Assembly (NCBI GenBank): GCA_003991915.1
Contig: RQTK01000222.1
Location: forward strand, 75,260-139,259
DNA from: Elysia chlorotica
Lineage: Eukaryota; Mollusca; Gastropoda; Plakobranchidae
Direction: 5' to 3'
DNA: 64,000 nucleotides
Of the stretch, positions 33,669-46,700 are shown piece after piece. The notes beneath the pieces are model-generated. The model saw nothing but the letters and a program-made list of their open reading frames with translations. It ran no database searches and was not told where the DNA came from. Each line of letters starts with the position of its first letter. The stretch's first letter is position 1. The translations under genes were made by a program, and so were the position numbers.

Positions 33669-33758
33669 AATTGGAGTAGAAAACAACTTGGAAACATGTA
33701 ACAAAACACTTTGTCTGTGTTGGGATCAAGAGGTACACCACCCTCTCCGTTGTTGAAG

Positions 33759-34568
33759 ATGTCTGTGGGGCGAAGTGTTTCCGACTGTCTAAACCAGTAC
33801 ATTGAAGTAGCAGTCGTGGACGGAGATGGAGACCAGCAGCATGCCTCTCTCCTGGTTCCAGAAGGCACCTTCAAGGGCTGGGTGCCTAAGGACATCTACA
33901 CCAAGACTCTTAGGAAAGTCCGCCTGCCCTTCCTCCGCCTACTCAGCTTTCCCGTGGGGGGAACCTCCATTGGCTGCTTGCCCGCACAGCTCATAGACTT
34001 TTGTGCAGAAGGGAACTACCTAACCAAACTGCCGACATGTTTTGCAGAGTGCAGCAAACTGACGAGACTGAGCCTCGGCTATAACCAGTTCACCGAGGTG
34101 CCGCACCCAATCTTCCGTCTTTCCAACCTGGAGGAGCTTAACCTCGAGCACAACTACCTTGAGCATGTTGACAGAGCTATTGGCCAGCTGAGAAACCTCA
34201 AAGTGCTCAATATGTCCGGCAACATGCTGCGAGAGCTTCCCCCGGACCTCAAGCAGTGCCGCAGGATGCAGAAGCTGCACTTGTCTGGGAAGTTTTACCC
34301 CCGCGGCAAAATGCAGCAGTTTCCAGAGTGTATCTGTTATCTCCCAGACCTTGTCTTTCTGGACCTCTCCTGGCAGCAGATACGGAATATTCCGGCATCG
34401 TTTGGAAATCTCCGCAAGCTGCAAGAATTGAAACTCAAGTGGAATCAGCTGCAGGAGGTTTCTCACGAGCTCAAGAAGTGCACAAAGCTGCTGAGGATTG
34501 ATCTGTCCGGGGCTCTTAGGCTGCTCTCGGCTATCCCATCAGCGCTTTTTTATCTAGAGGATTTACAT
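33759..34568 (+). CDS. Roco exon 1 (N-terminus and first LRRs)
   Basis: The exon begins at 33669 after TTTTTTTCAG; 90 nt of 5' UTR precede the ATG. It encodes residues 1-270 and ends in phase 0 at donor GTGAGT. From residue about 95 LRRs repeat with the LxxLxLxxNxLxxxP pattern. Confidence 0.9.
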
Positions 34569-37500
34569 GTGAGTCTCTCTTAGTTTTTAAAAATCATGTA
34601 AAGTAAAATAATAATCATAGTTCATGTTTTGTATCCTTGTCTGTACATTGTGGTGTCTCCGTCCCCACGTCTCTTTTTAAGAGCAGCTCTTAGGGTCATT
34701 TTTATACCACTGAAGTGACTGATATATATACATATAGGGTTCTGAAAACTACAATTAACACTGCTTTTAAAGTTTAAAAAAAAAAAGCCTTTCAATTTTA
34801 TTTCCACCTTAAACAATTTTGTTGTTGCTCCGAGAACTCCTTTCTTAAATTAAAACAACTCACGGGCAAATATCTGGATATTTCTGTTTTTAGGAACTGC
34901 TGTGAATGAGATGTATTTGGAAGCATTTCCTACCATCACTTAGTACAGGATTGCTTATTTTACTTAATATAATGCTGTTATTTCTCAGACTGGCTCAAAT
35001 ACAATCTACAATTTGACAGTCTTTAGGAATAATTATAATCTAAATTGAAGTACTGAATAATCACAACATATCATCATATACTGCTGTTCTTTCTAGTTCA
35101 GGAGTTATTTTAAACTTTGTTTGTGGTGTTATTGCTCTAAAAACCTTCATCATAACTTGTTATAAGTATGACCGTATATGACGTCATAAATTATGATCCA
35201 GTCTATCACCCTTGTGCCACAAAGTCACCTTGCCATTCTTTCTCTCTGTCAAGATGATGATTCTCCTGTCCAACATTCTTGTCATTAGCAAATGTGCCTT
35301 GCGACTAAATCTCATGGCTTGGCAAAAATTAATGTGTGACCTGATGCAATACAATACATACTCTAATAATACTAATTTGATCTCTATTTCTCTCAATCTC
35401 ATCAAAATTTCTGTTTTTCTCATATAAATCTTTTAACCACACTTGCCCACAACCACATGCAAAACCATTTTTTTTCTTCTTGTGCCTGTGCCTTTTAGAC
35501 TCTGAACCTGAGTGACAATTTCTTCACGGACATCCCCGGTGAAGTGTGTGGGTTGGTGAAGTTACGCCACCTGGTTGTTCAGCGGAACTCGTTGCTCAGG
35601 CTCTCGTCAGATCTTTACAAGCTTCGCTACCTGCAGCACCTGGAGCTGGGAGAAAACTTCCTCGAAGGTTCTATATAGTTATATGTTGTCTCTCACACTT
35701 GCTGAAAACTTCCTCGAAGGTTCTATATAGTTATAAATCTTCATGTATTTTTCTCTCACACTTGCTGAAAACTTCCTCGAAGGTTCTATATAGTTATAAA
35801 TCTTCGTGTATTTTTCTCTCACACTTGCTGAAAACTTCCTCGAAGGTTCTATATAGTTATAAATCTTCGTGTATTTTTCTCTCACACTTGCTGAAAACTT
35901 CCTCGAAGGTTCTATATACTTATCTTCATGTGTTTTTCTCTCTCCCTTGCTGAAAACTTCCTCGAAGGTTCTATATAGTTATCTTCATGTGTTTTTGTCT
36001 AACACTTGCTGCTAAGGGAACAGTCTCTCTTTCAATGGGTTCAAACAAAAATATAGTCTATTACAGCTTTCTAAAGTTTATAAATAATTTAGCTTGGTCT
36101 GCTATTGTGTTTATTTTTCACAATTCATAGAGTGAGGTTTTTGCACGTGAAGAAAAAAGTTGTTTTCTTTTTAAATAGGAACAGTAAGTTAACATGTTTT
36201 TTCAAATAACCTCAAACTCTTCAGATAACCTTTTTTTTTTTTTTTTTAAATGTGTTTCTTGCCAATAGCCTTTTTGTCTTGGGTATTTAGGTTAAAGAGG
36301 TTGATTTACAAATTACTGTCAGTGAGTCTCACAATCAACTTCTAATGATCTTATTTTAATAAGAAATTATACTATTTAATCTTAAGTATTTGTGATAATT
36401 ATAGAAAAACTCTAATTTAATCAAATCATTCATAGTGTTTCTTGGTGTCAACAATTGCTCTGGAACTAAATGAAATTAAATGCTCGTGCATTCTTTTTTG
36501 GACCTAGATCTCATGCATTAAAAACTATACTTTAACTTGCTCACTCATTCCTTTTTCTGAGAGATTGTCCGTTTGTTGATAGCTTACAAATTTGTTATAT
36601 TTACAGCTCTGCCTGAAGGTTTACGCAGTCTGAAAAGGTTGGAATATTTGGGATTGTGCCATAATCGAATTACAGAGTTGCCCGATGAGATTTGCTTCCT
36701 AGGACATCTTACGTTTCTTGGATTGGGGCACAACAAACTTACACAGGTTTGGAGTTGATTTTCACAGTAGTCTATTCCTGATACATGTATTCCTTTCTGT
36801 AATGACTTTTTATCTCTGTCTCTTTGTCTGTCTGTCTATCCAGAAATATGAACATTAAGGGAACACTAACTTTTGGCTTAGTGCCTAATTTCTCTTGAAA
36901 ATGTAACTATTTGAACATCGATGGATTAAGCAGGTGCATGACCTCTACTCTCTCTTTCCATATCTCTCTCTTTCTCCAGCTCCCCGGGTCTCCCCACACT
37001 GTTTTTAGTGTGGCAGCACATAGTCTTTGGACCTGCCACAAATTAGCCCTTATGGCTGGTTGGGTTGGTTTAGCGTCCAACAGCAGCACTATATAGATAA
37101 TATAGTGGACAGGCCCCAAGACGGACGTCTGACAATTTTATGTGCTGTCACACACAAGACAGGGCAGGGATACCTATATAGTGCTTATGAAACAAGCAAA
37201 CAAACAAATTTCCCATGTACTTCATACCTATATACGAGACCAGATATTAATATCTCTGCCTGACCCCCTCCTCCCCGAAGAACGTCTACCACCTGCAGTC
37301 CCTGACCACGCTATATAGTGCTTACGAAACAAGCAAAGAAACAAATTTCCCATGTACTTCATATTTATATATATATACGAGACAAGATGTTAATATCTCT
37401 GCCCTGTCCCCCCCCACTACTGGTGTAGCTCCCCGAGAACATGTACCACCTGCAGTCCCTGACCACGCTGGACGTGAACCACAACGAGCTGCGCGAGGTC

Positions 37501-37686
37501 CCCCTCCTCATGGATCGCCTGGACCTCCTGGCCAGCCACGACGGCCTTCACCTTCACAACAACCCCCTGCGAAGCCCCTTCCAGGAGATCAGCGAGCAGG
37601 GGACCACGCAGCTGTTTGAGTACCTCAAAGGTCGGCTTTCGTTTTGTATTTGTCGCTTAGCTAGCAGAACGGCATATTGTCTCTGG

Positions 37687-37753
<67 letters not shown>

Positions 37754-40700
37754 GCTACGGCTTTGGCATAAGTGATTTTGCTGGTTTTGAGATGATCTAT
37801 ATAAGGGGTTTTATTCCCTTATTTCCGCTTTATATTCGACACCAGTTTCAAATCAGATAAAGCAAAAGCCTAATAGCACATTTTTAATCTGAAAGTTTAG
37901 TTAGATAGATCTTATTTTCACCTTCACAGTGGTGCATAACATGCTTTTTGGCATAAGTCTCACATATGCCATAATTGTACCCCCTTGACAATTATCCAAT
38001 ACATCTCATTTTCAGTAGTTTTAGGATAGTAAAACAAATTACTTATTTATGTGTTAAGTAGAACTGGAATTTTTAGGTATTTTTCTGTTAAGAAGAACTG
38101 GAATTTTTAGGTATTTTTCTGCATTGGTTAGGTAGAAGTAGACTTAAAGTGAAATTCCTGCTCTTTGTGGGATTAAAACACATGACTTGTGAATGCATAG
38201 GCAGTGAATTGCCTTGCCTCTCAAAGAGACCATGGTTTATGCCACTACACCACTTAAATTTATTCCAGTGGTCTGCCTCTTGTAGTGTGGCAGCACATAA
38301 AATTGTCAGAAGTCAGTCTTGGGGCCTGTCCACAATATAGCATATATAGTGCTGCTGTTGGACGTTAAACCAACCCGACCCAACCCCTGCCTCTTGTAAA
38401 TCTTACTTCTGTTTGTAGTACAAATCTGATATTGTTTTTTTTTTTCAATTAGAGAATTTAATTTCTAACTTTAACAAGAGATAGATACTGATACATTGAT
38501 ATGCTAATATCAAAAAGACACATCCCAGATGCATGCCACCCACCATGTTGCTGGGAACTACTTTATTGCGATAAATCAATAACATCTCATGTTACGTCGG
38601 TGTACTGTGCAGGCATCCGGCTGAAGGAGGCCCGCCACCGCTGGAAGATGATCATGATCGGCGCTGCCAAGGCGGGCAAGACGAGTCTGCGTCAGGCGCT
38701 GATGCTGGGCCGGTCCAAGCTGACGGCAGACAGCGAGCGGACCTGGGTGATGGAGCGCCACCTGTGGGAGCCAGAGTCCAGGCTCAGGGTGCAGGTAGGG
38801 TGGACACGAGACCTACAGGTGTAGGAATTAGTAGGTGCAGGGTGCAGGTAGGGTGGACACGAGACTTGTAGGTGTAGGAATTAGTAGGCTCAGGGTGCAG
38901 GTAGGGTGGACACGAGACTTGTAGGTGTAGGCAGATCTACAGGGATCAGTACTAGGCTTTAGGTGCAGGTAGGGTGGACCGAGACTTGTAGGTGTAGGCA
39001 GATCTACAGGGATCAGTACTAGGTTCAGGGTGCAGGTAGGGTGGACACTAGACCTACAGGTGTAGGCAGATCTACAGGGATCAGTACTAGGCTTTGGGTG
39101 CAGGTAGGGAGGACACGCGACTTGTAGGTGTAGGCAGATCTACAGGGATCAGTACTAGGCTTTAGGTGCAGGTAGGGAGGACACTAGACCTACAGGTGTA
39201 GGAATTAGTAGGCTCAGGGTGCAGGTAGGGTAGGGTAGACACTAGACCTACAGGTGTAGGCATTAGTAGGCTGTGGGTGCAGGTAGGGTAGGGTAGACAC
39301 TAGACCTACAGGTGTAGGCATTAGTAGGCTCTGGGTGCAGGTAGAGTGGACACGAGACTTGTAGGTGTAGGCAGATCTACAGGGATCAGTACTAGGCTCA
39401 GGGTGCAGGTAGGGTGGACACGAGACTTGTAGGTGTAGGCAGATCTACAGGGATCAGTACTAGGCTTTGGGTGCAGGTAGGGTGGAACTCAGTGACTGGA
39501 GATATGCGGTGGAATGAACACCTCCGGAAATCAGTAAAGCCATTACATGATTTTTAAGCGATTGGATTATAATGATAAAGACTGATCTGAAAATGAGAAA
39601 ACTGTAGCAGGAGGAATGTTGTAACTTAACTTCTGGTGTTGTAGGAAAATGTCAAAACAGAGGTGCTAACCAAACAAAGAAATCTAAGAGTATTGTGATC
39701 TTACAAGATCTAAACATGGGATGAGAGAAAATATGAAAAAAAAGAGATTGTTATTTTTTGCTGTTGCTGGCAATTAGTTTGATAACAGTTCCGTTACACC
39801 ATCATCTCATTAAAAAAAGCAAGTTTATCCTTTTTAAAGAAATTTAAATTTGTTTAATCTAATTTTTTAATGAATGCTTTTTTTGTGCATACCCTTTTCT
39901 CCCCTTTTCTTTTTGTAAACAGATTTTTGTTCAGATTTGCTTTTGTTTTTCTCCCTGTATCAGATAATGGACTTTGGGGGTCATCACATCTACCAGGCAG
40001 CCCACCACATGTTCCTGTCTCCTGACGCTTTACACGTGCTGGTGTTTGACCTCACGAAGTATTCCACTGAGGTGAGCTTCACTTTTGTTGCTTAGCGCTC
40101 CAGCATCAGTAATACATTGGCTATATTGTGAATGAGTCCCAAGATTAACGTCTGGCAATTGTACGTGCTGCCCCACTCCTGTTTCAGCCGGTCATGTTAC
40201 ACTATATCAACCCTACCTGAAGGGGTCAAAATTGGACAAATGCATTTTTGAATAGGTCCCTATATCAGACCTCCCCGTTGTGCCAGTTAGTATTCTTCAC
40301 TGAGGTGATAGTAAACACTTACAATGTACGAAGACAAGACAGCTTGGTGGGTGAAATCATGATCGAGAAAAGAACTGTGTATAGAGGGTTTAGGAGACAA
40401 AAACAAATAATTTTTTTTCTAGGGAAGGCCAACGCAGTACATGTATAGCCCCTCACCTCGGGAGATAAAAAATACATGAGAGGGCGTGCCACTTCAGCCG
40501 GTAGCAAAGGTCCAATGCTTTGCTGAGCAATCTTTTAAAAGAGGGAAGAGGCAAGCGTGGATTCAGCAAGCGCTCTGTGTAACAATACTCTGTTGCACAA
40601 ACATACACCTCTGTTGAAGCAGTTAATTACTGGAAAAATGTGCTGAAAGAAGTTATGTTTATCCATGCAATATGTACGTAGAGACAAGTTTGATTTTCTG

Positions 40701-43700
40701 TACAGATTTGAAATTGTCACAAATATATTGTCCAGCATCTCCATGCCAGTCAGACTTTGAAACCTTTATGTCTACATGTATTGTACAACAAAACTGATTT
40801 GTGCAATCTTTATTAGTAGTTATAAATAAAAATCATAGTCCAAACTAACTTTTCTTTTATTTAATAGTTAACGTTATGTGACAATCTTAATATTATTCTC
40901 AATGTTTGCTACCACTTAGCTGCAGACCCCAAGTAATCAAACCCAGAAAATCATCATGCTTCATTTAGTAAACTGCGTACATAGGCTACACATGTGTAGG
41001 AATGTAAGTAAAAAGATCTATTATTTGCATATTCGTATATTTAAGACTAACTTTTTTTCTCTAATTTTTGCAGGCCTACGAGGATTTGATAGGCCACTGG
41101 TTGGAAGCCATCATGGACCGAGCGGCAGGGGCGAAGATCGTCATGGTGGGAACGCACTGTGATCTTTGCTCAAAGGAAGATGTGCAGGTTTGGGACATTT
41201 TAGTTTGTTTGATTTATAACTATTTGAGTTTCAGTTCATTAGGAAATGTTGCGTGTCAAACAATTTTTTTTTAAAGTCAGCAGGGGTGAAGAAATTCCAA
41301 TAAAGTTTTCAAAAATTATGATTCTGAAAGTGGTTTAGAGGAAGTAGATTTGTATGCCAGGATGCTTAGGGTAGAGGGTAGATTTTATAGCTAGTTGAGA
41401 TTGTTCTGACAAAAACAAAATTGTAAACCCACAATTACTACTCTTACTCTCAATGGCTTTCACAATTTAACAAAAGAGTAAGAAGAAAAGTTTTCACATT
41501 TGAAGCAATCACGTATTTTTTAGCCCTTCCATTACAATAATCATACACTCAGACAGAAAAGCAAAATTTAACGTGACTGAACCAAGTCTTTAACCTTTTC
41601 CCATCACGCCGCACATTTGTGCACATTGATAAGCAAGCCCTTGTGCTAGCACCCTTTTGTATTGATTTGCACAGCTTCTAATTCAAAATAATAAATGGAT
41701 GTAAAAACATTTACCTTTTAGTTTTACAAATTTTTTAACCTCCCCAAAATAGTGCGCACACAAGAAGTAGGCCTTGAATAATGCGATGTTGAAATTTCTT
41801 TACAGTGATGCATAACTTGCATTTTGGATCAAGTCTCACATATGCCATAATTGTACCCCCACAACAATATATCTCATTTTCAGTAGTTTTAGGGTAGTAA
41901 AACAAATTGTTTATTTCTGTGTTAAGTAGAACTGGAATTTTTAGGTACTGCACTGGTTAGAAATTTTGATACAATTTTTTAAGGAAAAGCGGGAGGACAT
42001 TCTGAGGCTGGTGCGGCGTAACGAGGAGCGCAAACGCCACGACATCAAGCGCGAGATCAGGAAGATCCGCAGCGAGCTGGACAGACCCGAGACGAGGGAG
42101 GTGAGCGGAGGAATCCCCGAGATAGGAGTGGGACGTCTGCAGGAGAAACTCAACAGGCTGGAGAAGATGCTCAACTCTCGCTCCGAGGTGGGTGCTCAAT
42201 CTCAGTATGTGAGGCAACCAGGGGGAGACCTGGCACAAGCTGGAATATAATGTTGACTTTTTGTGCAATTATAAAGTGTGTTAAAAAAGTAGTAAGTGCA
42301 CATCAAGAGATTGAAAGATTATACCTTTATCAACTCTAGAATCAGAGATAATTTTTTGTAGGTGAAAAATCAAAGGCAATATTGAGTAGTTTTTCTGTGT
42401 TTAGAGTGCTCTAGCTCAAAACTCATATCAGCGACTTGTGCCTGATTCACCTTGGTACTACATATAGAGTATCTTTAGAGAAGGTTCACTTATGTCATAT
42501 GTCATAATGGTAGTGCAGTGATGATATTAAGTCAAAGCTTAGTCAATACTCTTTGTCCAGGTACTAGTTTTTATAAGAAGCAGAAGATCATTTTTCAAGT
42601 GGAAAAATAAAAGAAGGGGTGGGGGCACAGTCTTTAAAGCGCTTAGTCAATACTTTTTGTCTAGGAACTAGATTTTATAAGAAGCAGAAGATCATTTTTC
42701 AAGTGGAAAAGTGAAAGAGGGGTGGGGGCACAGTCTTTAAAGCGCCAGGTATCTGATCCCAGAGTCCCAGTTCAAATCCCACTCAGGTTGAAGTTTCGTG
42801 CAGTAGTTCGTAAGACAGTGTAATGGGATTGGCTGAGACAAGCCCTGGTATCAAGGCTCTATCACTGTGTGCTAGCAGTCATCAACATAGCTTTGCTGCT
42901 GAAGTTGAACAATTAAAAACCAACTCACCTTCACCTTTATCGTCTGATGCAGCTCGTTAGGCATTATGAACAATTATCTTTGATGATTCCTGTTCTCTTT
43001 TTTTGTTCTGCTCTAATTAAACATCTGCCATAAAATAATATTGATATTGTTGGTCTGCCTCAGCTAAATACAGAGACTGCTAGGGACTGACTATAAAAGA
43101 AAGGTCAAGCGACTAAAGGGGAACACCCTACACAGTTCACCGTAACTTTAAAGTTGTCTTGTTCTCAGTTGTGAAATGAAATCTCTAGCTGTCTGTGGAT
43201 GGCTAACAGTTTCAAATGCTTTGTAAGAAGTTGTCTTTACTCTATGTTTTTAACCTGCTACAATATGAACTTTCTAACTTTGTGAGAAGTTTGTTAGTCT
43301 TTACTCTATGTTTTTAACCTGCTACAATATGCACTTTCTAACTTTGTGAGAAGTTTGTTAGTCTTTACTCTATGTTTTTAACCTGCTACAATATGAACTT
43401 TCTAACTTTGTGAGAAGTTTGTTAGTCTTTACTCTATGTTTTTAACCTGCTACAATATGAACTTTCTAACCCCAGGTCCCAGATGATGTTCATGTTGTGA
43501 GCTGTGCCGACAATCTGTACGGCGTGGCGGACTTCTGCTCTCTGCTGATTGGTCGTTTAAAGTCTGTGCCGGCCAGTGGGCTGCCTGACCATTGGTTCAC
43601 GTTCCTGGAGCAGATCCAGCAGGTGCCGGACCGAGTCATGAGCTTCGACCAGGCCCTGAGCTTCTTCAAAAACGTACGTGGGTCGATCAACAGTTTTGTT

Positions 43701-46700
43701 CTTTTTCTTTATTTTTGTGTATATGAGTTAATTTTGAACTGATAATGCCTATTTAGAAAAGTTCAACCTCATAATACATAGTTACATATAATATGTATTT
43801 AGTACATATAGTACATCTGTTCGTATAATGGTTGAAAAAATATGTATTTGATGGTATCCAGCTAAAAATCGGGTGTCCCGTCGATGGCTCATTATCGTCA
43901 ATGATGCCCTTGTAGCCCAGTCGTTTTTAAACGTCTCATAAGTACCTCCTGTCATGTGTAGCACTGGGCATGTCTATTTCATTGCTTACATGTGCGTGAT
44001 GTGCTGTAATGTGTGTGTGTTTGTCTATCCCAGGTGATGGCGGAGAGCCACCAGTCGATGATGGGCATGTCTATTTCATTGCTTACATGTGTGTGTGTGT
44101 CTGTCTATCCCAGGTGATGGCGGAGAGCCACCAGTCGATGATGGGCATGTCTATTTCATTGCTTACATGTGTGTGTTTGTCTGTTCCAGGTGATGGCGGA
44201 GAGCCACCAGTCGATGATGGGCATGTCTATTTCATTGCTTACATGTGTGTGTTTGTTTGTCTATCCCAGGTGATGGCGGAGAGCCACCAGTCGATGATGG
44301 GCATGTCTATTTCATTGCTTATATGTGTGTGTTTGTTTGTCTATCCCAGGTGATGGCGGAGAGCCACCAGTCGATGATGGGCATGTCTATTTCATTGCTT
44401 ACATGTGTGTGCGTAATTGTCTATCCCAGGTGATGGCGGAGAGCCACCAGTCGATGTAATGTGTGCGTAATTGTCTATCCCAGGTGATGGCGGAGAGCCA
44501 CCAGTCGATGATGGGCATGTCTATTTCATTGCTTACATGTGTGTGTGTTTGTCTATCCCAGGTGATGGCGGAGAGCCACCAGTCGATGTAATGTGTGTGT
44601 TTGTCTATCCCAGGTGATGGCGGAGAGCCACCAGTCGATGTAATGTGTGTGTGTTTGTCTGTCCCAGGTGATGGCGGAGAGCCACCAGTCGATGATGGGC
44701 ATGGGTGGGTCCCCCGAGCGCAGTCTGGAGATGGTGCTCAAGTACCTGCACAGCACGGGCGAGATCGTCTGGTACTGCGACAACCCGGAGCTGCGCTCGA
44801 CGGTCTTCCACAAGCCTGAGGCCCTCATAGACATGCTGCGCGCCGTGTTCCGGCACGACTTTGAGCAGGTACGCCCAGCACAGCGGGGTTTGTCTGTAGG
44901 TTTTGTTTGTTTGAAGCTGAGCTAGGCTGGCAAACTTTTCAGCTTTGTTAAGTATTAGTTTTGGCCAATAGAACTAATGTGTGTTAAAGATGCCGTGTTC
45001 AGGCGCGACTTTGAGCAGATACGCCCAGCAAAGGGGGGGTTGCCTGTAGTTTTTGTTGGTTTGGTGTTTAGTAACATGTGCTGTACCATGTGTTTTTCAA
45101 AGTAGGATAGGGTGGAAGAAGTTTTGTGCGGAGGTCCTGTAGTTTTTGGACAGTTGAATAAGATATGTTCGACTGTTTCGTATGTTTGGGAAGCAGAGGG
45201 AGCAGAACGGTTCTTTTTGAGGTTGTAAACAATTGATGTAGTAGTTGAGTGGATATGCTGGGTTGGAAAAGACCAACTGAAAGGACATAAATTCTTCATC
45301 ATGTCATCAAGTCGAAGGGCGCAGGCTCAAGTGGCTGCTGAATCGGAAAAGTAAAGTAAGTAAGTAAGTAAGTAACATGTGCTTTCAAGTGAAGCCGAGC
45401 TAGACTGGTAAACTTTTCTGCTTTGTTATGTATTAGTTTTAGGCAGTAGAACTAATGTGTGTTAAAGATGCGGCGTTCAGGCAGGATTTTGATCAGGCAC
45501 ATCTAGATATCTAGATGGGGGGTGCCATGTTTAAAAAAGTAGCGTAGTTTGGAGATGGTGCTGAAGTACTTGCATAGCACGGGCGAGATAATCTGGTACA
45601 GAAACAACCTAGATCTGCATGCAACTGTCTTCCAGAGACCAGAGGCCCTCAGAGACATGTTATGCGCCTTGTTCAGGCATGATTTAAAAAAAAATCACAG
45701 TTGGTGACTTAGAAAGCTTTAGAATATATATTAAAACTTAAACAAAAACAAAAAAATATTATTTTAATGTCCCATAGAGACATTGAAATTTTATTTTATT
45801 TTTGTACATTTAAGATATTTTTAGGGACAGCTACATTGTTTTATTCCCTGTGTGTGAATACTGTTTCATGTACCTTCAAACAAACCTATGATTCCATTCC
45901 AAAGTGGAACTAGATTTTAGGGTCAGTGGACCTGCATCTCGTAAAGTTGAATCTAGATCTAGACTGAGTTTTAAATTCTACTTCTAGTTGATCTCCAATA
46001 GCATAGATCTAGATATAACTCTGTGATATAAATAGAAAACTAGATAGTTTACCGTAAGGGCGAATCGGCTCAAGTGGCAGAGCTCTTGATACTGGTTCGA
46101 AACCGACAACTGGGCAAATTTATTTGTTGGATTTTGCCCCCTACAGGTTGGTTCAGTCTATGACAATGGTGTTTGTTCCAATTGCTTTCGGCATACTAGA
46201 AAGCTTACGTTTCCCTCGTATTAATGCAAAATGTGAGAGGCTCTTTAGCCACTGTATTGAAAAAATTATATTTAGCTCATGCAAAGCCTGGATGTTGCTG
46301 ACATGGTATTTCTGACACTATGAGATGAAATAAACCACAAAAATCAAACACATTTCTTACATTACATCAGTCTATGGTGTAGTTTTTAAAGCTTTGGTCA
46401 AGCTTGTGTTATGTGTTTAAGTTAATATTGAACCAATAACCAAAATCAATAGCTGAACCAAATAAGTTTTGGCCATAGACTAGGTAAGCAGTGACTAATC
46501 ACGCTAAAAATCTGTACTTACTTTCTCTAAAGTTAGCAGCTATGCCTTTACATCATTTTTTTCTTCACTATCTGATACTAATCTGATAACATTACTCACA
46601 TTTTTAACAATGCAAACTAAATATTACTTATGCTTTATATTAACTGCATGTGATTACTTTGCTTGCCTAAAAAAGATATAGTTTTACCAATGCCTTTTTA

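Noticed and set aside
33711-33758. Upstream start for the Roco protein
   Set aside because: The frame opens at a TTG codon here; the first in-frame ATG is 33759.
44009-44433. Frames across the exon 10 acceptor array
   Set aside because: They are readings of an 80-bp repeat that mix intronic and exonic bases and end at stops before the real exon.
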